Assembly: GCA_022495995.1 (NCBI GenBank)
Contig: JAFEMH010002580.1
Span: forward strand, 124,001 to 188,000
Length of the DNA: 64,000 nt
Reading direction: 5' to 3'
Origin: Adenophora triphylla var. japonica
Lineage: Eukaryota > Streptophyta > Magnoliopsida > Asterales > Campanulaceae
Shown: piece by piece, positions 23,601 to 35,600 of the stretch
Layout: every line of letters begins with the position of its first letter
Numbering within the stretch: position 1 is the stretch's first letter
Program-made: the position numbers and the translations under genes
The notes under the pieces: generated by a model
The model's database searches: none
The model's input: the letters and a program-made list of their open reading frames with translations, nothing else
What the model was told of the DNA's origin: nothing

Positions 23601-26600
23601 ACTAGTAATGAAGAGAACTACTCAACAGAAATTTCTGAAATCTTTCTGAAAGACGGTCTGCCCAAGTTGATTGATGAGATGAGAGGAGAAGAATTTTGGT
23701 CGGAACTGAAAACAATCAGTTGGTGTCCTATTTATGCCGATCCACCTCTTCAGGGTCTTCCATGGTTAAAATCAGGTCAAGAAATAGCAGCTCCAGTCAC
23801 TGTGAGGCTCAAATCCCAGATGTGGATGGTATCCTCAAAGATGCACATACTGAATGGTGAATGCAACTCAATATATCTACAAAATAAACTCGGATGGACA
23901 GATCCGCTAGATATAGATATTTTGTCTACTCAATTAATCGGTCTGTCCAAGTCATATGAGCATCTCAAATCACATTCCCAGTTGGAGTCTGGTTTTGATG
24001 TTGCATTGCAAAACCAGATGCCCATGCTTTATTCAAAATTGCAAGAATATGGTCGTACTGATAACTTTATGACTCTTAAATCTCTCTTGCAAGATGTTCG
24101 TTGGGTTTGGATTGGAGATGATTTTGTATCCACAGTGGTTCTTGCATTTGATTCACCTGTAAAATATACTCCCTACCTGTATGTTGTACCATCTGAGTTA
24201 TCTGAATACAGAGATTTGCTTTTGGCCCTGGGTGTCAGGCTTAGCTTTGATGTTCGTGACTACTCTTATGTTCTTCAACGCTTGCAAAATGATGTGAAAG
24301 GTTCATCATTGTCGAGTGATCAGTTGAGCTTTGTCAATTGCGTCCTAGAGGCTGTTGTAGACTGTTATACGGATAAAGCAATGTTTGAGTCTTCTAGTAA
24401 CCCATTGCTGATCCCAGATTCTTATGGAGTTCTCATGTCGGCAGGGGATCTTGTGTATAATGATGCTCCGTGGATGGAGATTAATGCCCTTTCTGGGAAA
24501 CATTTTATACATCCAAGTATCAGTCATGATCTGGCTAACAGATTGGGCATCCAGTCCCTTCGTTGCATCTCTTTAGTCAGTGAAGAAATGACGAAAGATC
24601 TACCGTGCATGGACTATCCAAAAATATGTGAGCTTCTTGAGTTATATGGGAGCAGCGACTTATTGTTATTTGACCTTATTGAGCTGGCAGATTGCTGCAA
24701 AGCCATAAAGCTTCACATAATTTATGACAAGAGGGAGCATCCATGTCAATCTTTGTTGCAGCAAAATCTAGGTAACAACATATTTTATTTCTTCGTTTCT
24801 AGCTTGTTGGTTATTCAAATTCTTATGTGCTTTGATTTCTTAGTAAGCCATGATTTGCATCGAAGAGCCACTTTGTAAGTTTCTCCAGATGATTGCCCAC
24901 AGGGGACTTGCTAAGATTTCAATTTTTAAATACCTATGCTTTGTTAGGTTGTCCATAGGCAAAAACTTTTCAAAGGACATTTTGAATAAGTGCCCTGGGG
25001 GAAATTGTTCGTATTTCTAGGGTAATATTAGCTACTAATTGTTGTGAATGAAACTCCATAGCAGCTTTCACATTAAATGCATAAGGGCTGGTAGGGGATT
25101 TAGAACCGCTACAGCCGGGTGTTCCACTGCTGCACTGCAGCGTGCAGCTTGGATGTGCCACGGCTCCCCGGGTCGAGATCAAGGTCTGAAATTTATTGGA
25201 CCCCACGTAGGACCCACATCGGGCCTAATTAATCTTGACCATTGTTCTTGAAGCAGCGGGGCCGCGGCTGCATCCGAATCACACGCTACAGCGTAGTAGC
25301 GGAAACCCAAGTGCAGCGGTTCCACTTCTGGCTGGTAGGTGGTGTTCCTAAGCTAAACAAACATTTCGAGGATGGTGCAGTAGGGTGCTGCACATCATTT
25401 CAATGATATGGGTCTTAATATAGCAATTGGGGGATACAGTGTTACTTGTTAAAGTGTCTCACTTTCTCTTGAAGTCCTGTACTCCTGAATTTATAGAGTT
25501 CCATTATATTTTGTCAGGTGACTTTCAAGGGCCTGCCCTTATTGCTGTCCTGGAAGGAGCCAGCTTGAGTAGGGAGGAAATAGCTAGCCTCCAGTTTCTT
25601 CCTCCATGGAATCTGCGGGGCGATACTCTTACTTATGGCTTAGGGATGTTGAGCTCTTACTTTATATCTGATCTTCCATCAATTGTTTCTGGTGGTTACT
25701 TCTATATTTTTGACCCTCATGGTATGGTATTTGCTGTACCTCCAAGTCATGCTCCAGCTACAAAGATGTTTACTTTGACAGGTGCTCATTCTTGCTCCAC
25801 GTATACTTTTCTTATCTATCGTATTTCTTGCTCCACATATACCTTGCATATGTATATATATGCATCTATCTATCTTAGTTAATGTCAAAATTTGTCCACT
25901 ACTTATCAAGCAATGAGAATCAAGGGACAACCTGGTGCTAGAGGTGCTCGCATTATTGGTAGGGTCCAGGGAAGGGCGGGGCCTACATGGATATAGTTAT
26001 GGTATGTTCTTGTGGTATAAATATGTTTTTTTTAGTTAAGTACTGTAGCATGTACTACTACTAAACAAGTTAGATCTCGTTGAAGTTGAAAACATCACTC
26101 ATAGTGTCAAGTTTTACAAGTACTATTACAATTTAACATTGACTATTGTATACTCCCTCCGTCCCAGAAAACATTACCCCTTTACTGTTGAGAACGGAAA
26201 ATAAGGAATAATGTTATTAAAGTAGGTGTTGTGAGTGGGAGGAGAGAGAATGAGTGGAGAGAATAGTAAATTTGAAAAGTGTTGTGAGTATGACAAGTGG
26301 GTCCCATGAATAAAGAAGTATTAAAAAATTTCCTTTTTAGGAAAGTGTGACTTTAAAGTGGGACGCCCAAAATAGTAAAATGGGTAATGTTTTATGGGAC
26401 GGAGGGAGTAGATCATTACCACTCCTTGGAATGTGAAGTAGATCTTTTTCAAAAAAGGATCACAATTTCAGAAATAACAGTTTGTTTTCCTTAATTTCTG
26501 CCATAATCTCTACCATAGATATTGCACACATTCAAATTTCCGCTATTTGCTTATGAAAGTCTTGTTAAATGCTTCTTTTAAATAAAAGTTGCCATGCTCT

Positions 26601-29600
26601 TAGGATCCCTCATACCTTTTCGTCCTTTTGGCTCAAGAGACTTCTACCATGATTCATAGTTTGTAAATTTGATGCTTTTATTAGGAAGGTTGTGTAAATA
26701 AAAATGCTCTCAGACTGCTATTGAGAAGTTAGGTGCCTAGCATACGTGTCTTTTGGACTTCGTCAATTTTTTTTTTCCTTTTGGCTCAAGTGACTTTTAC
26801 CAGGATCCTTGAGTTTGAAATGCTTGTAGATGATTATGGTATAGGTGCTTGTGCAACAAATCGTCGTCAAGCCCCTGTTGGATAAATGATCCTTTGCATT
26901 CTTTTCTTTTGCTTGTATGATTTGACTGACTATGTTATGTTTATAAAACAATGTTGTAAGACTGCTTACAACTGAAGGGACTTGTTGAACTGAGAGAAGT
27001 TCTTACTATATTTCAGGTAACAATCTGACTGAGCGTTTTCATGATCAATTTAGCCCTATGCTTTTTGGTCAAAAAATGCCTTGGTCTTCAGATTCTACTA
27101 TTATTCGTATGCCTCTTTCATCAGAGTGCATGAAAGATGGAAGTGAAAGCGGATCAAAGAGAATAAACATCATATTTGAAAATCTTATGAACCATGGCTC
27201 TAGAACGCTTCTATTCCTTAAGTCCGTTCTGCAGGTAAGTTTAAATCATGTTGCTAATCATTTTACAGATAATCTGTCATTACTAGCCAAGTTGAGGTGC
27301 CTTCTTCTCTTCTGTTTTTGCCATGCAAGTTTCAAGTTGTCAAAAATTGGTAGATTGTGCAACTTTACTGTAAAATGCATGAATTGGGTTGAAGTTTTCC
27401 TTACGGAAATGTGGCATGAGTTGAGTTGTAGTAGAGAGAGGCCTGGTCGAGAGGAGTTACCTGCGTCACTGCTATTGAATTATATTTTTTCCTTTGAAAA
27501 TGTGTCTATTTATAATCAAATGAAAAAAAAAGATGAAACTTGGTTGTCCTTTCTACTGTCAAGCAATGTGGTTAACAAACTTTACCACTTGTGAATTGTT
27601 GCCAAAAGTAATCAGACGGCAAGGATGGTTAATCACTGTCTGGAAACTAGTGTAACTATAACCTGCTTGGGAATGGTTCAGATAACACTCACAGTGGCTG
27701 GAAGGAGAGATTTTTTTTTTTCTAGCTAAATGAAGTCGGAAGTCCGCTTAGGTAACCTCATTGGTCCCCAAGAAGGATATTAAGTGCCTTCATGAAAAAC
27801 TGGGTTATGCGAGAATTGAGTAAAACTTAAGCAGCTGTGGTACTAATCAGTTGGCTCAATTAATGGGTCTATATGAACTTATGTTTTTTCATCCTGGTTC
27901 TTAACTCATAAATGATATCTTTTTTGAGTTATATCTCTCGGGTAATTGTTCTTTTGCCTTTAGACTTTCATCTTGAATCCAACTAATTTTTTAGTCTAGG
28001 TAAATATAAATACAAACGTACGCACACACACTTTTTACCCTGTCTCTCTATTTTACCCCTTTATAACCACCATTTCAATAGTTTCTCTCTCCAATTTATC
28101 AATATTTTCATTAACTAAAGCTTTCACTAACCTAATTATTGCAAAATAATACTACACTTATACCGCCCTCTCACTATTTTATCACCAAATGGGCTGTTTG
28201 GTGGTTCAGTTTGATAAATATGTTAGTTTTGAAATTGAAATCTCACTATGGGCCTTAAGACTTGGAAGGCAGATGTGGGAGTAAAAGACAGACGATTGTC
28301 TGCGTCCACACTTCAGCTCATGTTACCAACTCCTGCAGAAGTAGATTGTATTTTATGTACAGTTCAAGGATGGTGTTCCATTGTTACTCTATCATTGGAC
28401 AAGTTTGATAGTGTGTGTTCATTAGTGCCATGAGGCAAGTTGAAGGTTATTAATTAAAGGGTAGCCATTGTCTTTGGTGGAGTAAATACTGCTTCTCTGC
28501 AATTGGCAATCTTTATGGAGGGTTTACGTATGCTAATGAAAATTGGGGAAGTTCTTCGGAGTTTATTCAAAGAGTCGAGGGTGAAGGATATTAATGAAAA
28601 TTGGCAATCTCCATGGTGGGTAGCCATTGTTTTTGGTGGAGTAATTAATGCGTATTTTGTCGCATGGCCGCTTGGTACCTTGGAACCGAGCGTCGTAAGA
28701 AGTTGGGTTATGGGCCCGACAAGCGTAATATGTTGACCCAAGCTTCTCTATCGACATGGCACATTGAAGCATCAATCATCCTCAGCAAGGTCAAGCATTC
28801 GAGGCAACAGTTGATATTATCGCCAGTTTGAATGATAAGGCTTAAATTTGCTTACAAGACAGCATACATTTGAATTCAAAGGTGAAGGTTCTCTATTTGC
28901 TACTCCTCCGATGACTATAGTTGTCTAAGTGCATCACCTATGATTGTTGCCCATAACGTTAAGGAGAGCCGAACCTTCTTTTCACCGATAAGTTGGGTTC
29001 TTTGGACAAGCAAACCTCTTCTAATTTTGTTTAAGTTTTTTTTTTTAATTAACTTTGATAGACTTATGAGTGGTATGTTCGCATTGGTTTCAGGGGAAGA
29101 TAGTGGCAAGGTGGAGGAAGATGACTTGTATAGTGAGAATGACCTTAAGGAAGAATTAATTGTTGCTTGATGTAGTACGTATAAATCCAAACAGTTCAAT
29201 TTTGCATCACTAGGTTTTGGCAGAAAATTTTGTAATAACTATGGGAGTTCTAAAATTTTTAGGTGGTCTATCTCCTGTGGAACTCAACTTACAACTAGTC
29301 CAAGGGGTGTTTATGGGTCCTATCCATCAAAATTCTTCTATTGTGAATCGAAGGTAGGATTTCTTGGAGTCGATTGAGTCTTGTGATATGTATGCTAGTT
29401 TGAGATATTTACTATTGGATTGAGGATCTCATTTTGGGTGAATACTTGGCTCGTTCGTTCAATGTTAACTGCATCTGCCTATTACATCTTCAGAAGTCCT
29501 TCAATCTCATACTCATACTCATACTCCTGGCTCGATCGTTCAGTGTCCTGGCTCATTTGTTCGGTGTCCTGTTCATCCTTTCTGTAACTCAGTCATGTTG

Positions 29601-32600
29601 AGGAGTCCCCTTCAAAGTCTTCACCATGCAAATTTCATTCGCATCACAGTACTCTTAAACTCGCCGAGTTTATACTCCCCACACCTCAAGCATTTTACCT
29701 TGAGTCATCTCTGTCTTTACCAAGGCTTTCCACTTCTTAAACCTACTAAAGGCTTCATCTTTATGCTTCAAGAAATAAGCATTATGTGTTAGATTCATCA
29801 AATATATAATGAGTGTTAGTTTTTATAACTCCATTGTCCCACGTGGACAACCACATCATACTTTCCATCAAGTTTAGCTAACGTCATTATCAGATGCGTG
29901 GAATGGAAGTCATATTTGTGGTACAACGAATTTTATATAAAAATATTAGGATAATGGTAAAAGTGAAACACGCTTGAAAGTAGAGTAGATGAAAACAGAG
30001 TTTGGGTTTATTTTAACGGTACACAAACGATTAATGGAGCTCTAGTCGCAAATGGTCTGGGATCTAGAACATAATGCTGAAGATGGATTTTTGTAAGGCC
30101 TAGGCCTACTAAAAAGTAAGTTTGAGGGTTTTAAATAATGTGATAAAGCTGAAGGGCTTTTATCTTAGGTGGAGAAGGTAGATCCTGGGGTGTTTTTGTG
30201 CTTTCTCTATTCCTCGGTCTCAGTAAACAAGAAATTGCAAAAGAGTTGCGTAGTGATTTGGGATTAAAGGAGGGGAGACCTTGTCTCGCCTTTGCTTTTG
30301 GCTTGTGTTTGATATTTTGAGTAGGTTACTGATTTGAGGTTGGGAGGAGGTTGGGCTTCTTACTGTTTGTCAGGTAGGTAGAGGCAAATTTGCTATATAC
30401 CACCTATAGTTTGCTGATGATGCCTTTTCTTTTCTTGATTTGATGGAGATGGTTTAGAAACTCAAGAATGTTCTTAGGCTTCTCAGATATTTTAGCTCAT
30501 GTTGGGGCCCAGATTCATTAGGTTAAATGTGCCATTGCAGGGATTGACTCGGATTTGGGTTTTAGAGGGGTCGGTGCTTGGCATATCGTTCTTTTTAGCT
30601 CAATTGACTCGCTTGTCTAGTCCTTCTCCTTTTCCCCATTCATCATGTATTTGGAAAACTAGAGGTCTGTTCAAAGTTAGAGCCTTTAGATCGCGAATCC
30701 GTAAACCTCTCAAGAATTGGAATTGGTGTTTGATGTGCAAGAATTCAGATGATGAGTCTGACAATCATCTTTTCCTTGGGTGCAATGATACTAGATATAC
30801 TTGGAATAGATTGTTTGAAGCGGCTGGGTAAGCTTTGGTGTACAGAATCTATGGTCTCTTTTCTTCAGATGCGAGTTACAGGATTCGAGAGTGGTAATGC
30901 GGCTTTGCTTTGGGAGAGTTGCGAATTTTCTGTCTTGCAGTGTATTTGGACTCGAGAAAACCCAAAATGTTTTATCGAAGATGCTATTATAGAACAGACT
31001 GGTTCTCATGGTTTCTCTTTGGGGATCCGCTTAGGGAGGTTTTCTAGTGGTCCCTTAATCAGACATCAGGCAGGATTACTCTGCTGTCGTTTCTTATGTT
31101 AGATACTATTTATTCCTTTTGTTTTTTGATCTGATGGACTTCTTGCCCATCCTTTGTAAGTTCTCTTAAATTTAATACATTTGGTTTCGTACCCAAAATG
31201 CTTCACTAGAAATTCATGGTAACGAAAAGAAGATTACTTTATTTGATTGTCTATTACTCAGGAGCTTTCTGCATTAACACACCACATGCTTGGAATTTCA
31301 ACTTTCAGGTGTCTCTCTTAACATGGGAACAAGGAAATGCACAACCGATCCCTAATTTTTCAATCAATGTTAATTCATCAAATGCAGTGGCAAGGAATCC
31401 ATTCTCAGAAAAGAAGTGGAAGAAGTTCCAATTATCGAGTTTATTTGGTAGCTCAAATGCGGCAATCAAGTTGCATGTCATCGATATCAACTTGCAACAA
31501 GGAGGAATTAGAGTTGCTGACCGCTGGCTCATTGTGCTTAGTTTGGGTTCTGGGCAAACAAGAAATATGGCCCTTGATAGGTATGTTTGAAGATAACTCC
31601 GTTCGTTTTGCCACTTTGGATGCTTGTCAATGTAGTGAATGCATTTCATATAATCTAATCTGAAGTCATTTTTACAAAAAAAATTCCATCATCTTGAATG
31701 GAATATTTTTTTCCTCTTAATGTCCTTTTACGATTTCCATCATTTTTTATGTATGCAAAGACTCACTATCTTTTGGCTTGGGAATATGATGGAATAAAGC
31801 AAAATGGCTCACTAAATTGTCTGCTCTTCTTTGTTATGAAGCAGCAGTTAGTCCATGCAATTTTTGACGCAATTTTCATCGTGGGTTATCGGAAACAACA
31901 TCTTTGTGCGTTAATACATGGGTAAGGTTGCGTACATCGGACCCCCTCTACCCCACCATAGGTGGGAATCTTTGCGGCACTGGGTAGTGTTGTAATGTTC
32001 TTTTACGAAGGGAAGGAAAGAAATTTATAATCCTTCCGTCCCACTACTACACAATTTTCGTTTAGGACGTCTCACTACAAACTACATACTTTATAGAATG
32101 AAAATGTTATATTACTTTTATAATAAGACCCACATGTCATACTTACAACAACAATTCAATTACTATTTCCTACCCCACTTTTTCTCTCATACATCACTTT
32201 TCATCCTCACAACTCCTACTCCACTAACACTTTCCTTAATTCCCATGCAAGTAGTGAGTGTGTAGTTTTTAGTGGGACGGGGGGAGTATAGTACTTCGGG
32301 TATTGATGTGTTAGAATGCTATGATAATAATTTGTTCTCTTGTACTTTATTTATGTTTCCATGAATTTGAAATAGCATGAGCTGACTTACCTCTTTCTTA
32401 AGATTCTAGCCTTTGTTAAAAGTAGACGCTTCTATCTCAGGACCTATAATGGGTTTAATCACTAGTAATTAGTACTACTATAGATCATCAACCAAGCCCA
32501 ACTAAACATGGGATGCATAATTATAGCTCATTGCCCACGCCCAACAAAACTTTGACATGTATGATTCTTGATCATTTCTGTTTGAAGCAGATTTCCTCTC

Positions 32601-35600
32601 TGACTTGTCCGTTCTTCTTTCTCTTTAATCTACATTGAATAGCAACATGCATGCCTTGCTTTTTGGTAAGTTTATATACATATGTACTCAGCTGTACATA
32701 TGTTCGGACGAAAAGGACAATAGATGTCTTAAAACATCAAAGTCAGATTCTGATGCAGAAAAAACCTCTGCGACTAGATATAATAGTTGCCATAAGTGGC
32801 AAGGGAGCCTGAGAAGACTAAGGGAAAAATCTCCAAGATTTTGGCTACATTTTGATTCAAAATAAGCTTGTCCTATATTGAATCCAACACAAGGTCTTAG
32901 ACTACGGTTCTGTTTGGTAACCCAATTAAGCTCTTAATCCAGAACACTTTAAGAGATTAAAAAGTTAGAAGCTTGTTTGGTAAGGTAAATTAAATCACTT
33001 AAAAGTAATTAAGATTGTCTTAAAAAAAGCTATTAATTTTAAGTTGGAAAGGGGTGTCTTAAGAAGGTAAGAGGAGGAAATAAAGAGAAAAAAAGAGTAT
33101 GAGTTCAAATCCATCCATCAACATATTTTATCTATTAATTTATTGCTACATTCTTTTGTTGATATAATTTTAACTTTTCATATAAATTATACTTGACTAA
33201 GTATTAAAATGTAATTTTCTTAATATTAAATTATTGATAATATTTTTAATAGAGTATCATAATTAAAATTTCATCATTTTTTTTATCAAAGTTCAGTTCG
33301 TCAAGTTGACCACATAGTCAAGATAAACTTTATTATGGGACAAACAAAGTACCAATAAAAATATTTAAATATTATAAATATATAATCTAATAATGTCAAT
33401 GATGAATTTATTTTATTATACAATCATTAATATTATTCAAATAATTTTTGAGTGTTGAGTTAAAATTTTGATTAATTAAGATATAATTGGTTTGTCATTA
33501 TCAAACAAACTCAAATCTTAAAATTCAGCAACTTAATAATTTCATCTTTACATTTTCTGAACTTAATTTTCAGTTTTTACCAAACAAGCCTTACATAAGG
33601 CTATTGAAAGATTTGATTAATGCACACAATACTCTCTCCATCCAGAATGATGTTCCCAATTTTTTTTTTATTGTTAATACAAATGAATTTTGAGCAGTAA
33701 TTTTAGGTTAATATAATTATCCTAATGAAAATCTGAAACTTGTTATTGATACACCATTATAAATGCTATAAATAACATTCTTAGATTTTCATTAGGATAA
33801 TTAAATTAACCTAACCTTATTACACAAAGTTCATTCGTAGTAACAATTAAAAAGTGGGAACATCACTCCGGGACGGAGGGAATATGATAACTCAATCCTA
33901 GACAGTTTTTAACTAAAACTTTCCGATTTCCATGATGTTGAGAAAACCAAAGGACACCATTGATCCCAAACCATTAATAACCTTGATCTGAAATCCTTAA
34001 CTATAAATTATTTGATTTGGGTCGCATCAGTCTCTCTTGTTTATGAAGAACTAGTCCTTGAGTTCTCCATTTTTACCTCTTGTACCTTGGTACTCGAGTT
34101 GCCCACTGTTTCTACAACTCTGCCTGGACCCTTATGTTGTGAAAGGCGATTTTCACTATACAAGTAGTTCGGATCTTGTTTAATTCCACCTACTATTCCC
34201 CATCTTTATTGCCTTCTAATACCACAAACTGTGATATCAGAAGAGTTGTTTCCAATTATATGGAAGAATTTGGCGAGCCTACTTTCTTTTGGCTTAATTT
34301 TTTTCCGGAAAATATATCACGATAGTATTGTAGAGCTTTGAAGCGCGTAGCTGCAAAACATCTAGCCTCACTGAATCTGAATTATTTGCCGTGTTCATCA
34401 AATGTAGCACATCCTCATAGCATATAGATAAATCTGGGTAACAATTCTCAATAACGAAAACCTTTTGAAAATCAATTATGTCAGCGTCCTTCTTGTCCAT
34501 AATTGATTATCCATCCCTCACTGTTATCAGCATAGATTGATGTACATTCCAATCTATCATTTGTCCTTGAAATGCAGAACTAGAACAAGAGAATATGTCT
34601 TCATGCTTCATTGATGTAGAACTGATAATTTTCCGATCTTGACCAGTTAACTAGCAACTTTCTTGCTGCCGTTGATGGTCCTCGGTCTTCTATTCAAGTA
34701 CAACATGTACTTTCCACTGAGTCAGCATCAAAAACTCTGCTGCAAATAAATATGATCACTGTTATAAGCAGCAAGGAAGACTGATTTCCTAACTAAGGGG
34801 AGGAATTCCAAGATTTTGGTTTATATTTTGATTCGAAATAGGGCTGTACTTAGAATACAGCCCACTGCCCAGCTACGTACAGACTAAATAAGGTTATTCT
34901 AAAATCTCACTTCATGTACCTAAGAGAGTACAACTCAAACTAGACAATTTAACTAACTTCCAACTTTTAGACATTGAGAAAACAAATAGAAATTGTCAGT
35001 CACAAAACATGAAAATACCCTTAATCTGAAATCCTAAAGTTAACATTTTGACTGATTTGGGCTGCATCAGATTCATTTGCAGGGGGGGATTGCTGGATTG
35101 GCTCACAGGATTTGTATACATGCTTTGTAGGTTCATCATTTGCTCACACGCTAGCGGCTAGCCTAGTACTTGTCATTATTGCCAGGAAGTTATAAATATG
35201 TTCACATGGACTGATTGCTTCTTGCATGTGTTTATTCATAGTGAGGCCTGACTTGTATTATTCTTATTGGAACATAGCTAGCTTCCTAAAACTTGACCTT
35301 TTTAATAGCTGATACAGCAACTTTTTTATATTATTATGTTTATCATATAAATTGGATGATCAAATGCATTATTAATATTCATTACATGCATCCATTTCTC
35401 TATAGTTTATTTTCACATTTGCTGGCTAACTGAGAACGTCAAGCTTTTATGCCTTTGTATTTGATAATGTATATGCAATGAAAGGATTGTTCTGGCTACT
35501 ATGGAAGTTTTTAAAAATTTGTTCCTATGGGAGTCCTTGCTGAGATTAACTGACCTGTGAATCTTATATTTATTTTGTTTCTTTTGATTGCTTATGGTCT

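Larger units (their letters stand above)
32733..34045. repeat. Tandem duplication copy A (split by MITEs) in intron 7
   Basis: 32733-32880 (GTCAGATTCTGATGCAGAAA ... TCCAAGATTTTGGCTACATT) and 33890-34045 (TCAATCCTAGACAG ... GATTTGGGTCGCATCAG) match successive parts of 34718-35070. The material between them is made of two insertions. Copies are clearly diverged. Confidence 0.6.

Noticed and set aside
32904..33594. Calling this a hAT element with confidence
   Set aside because: The GTTTGGTAA ends are inverted, but no 8-bp (or 3-bp) target duplication could be matched, so only a tentative element is listed.
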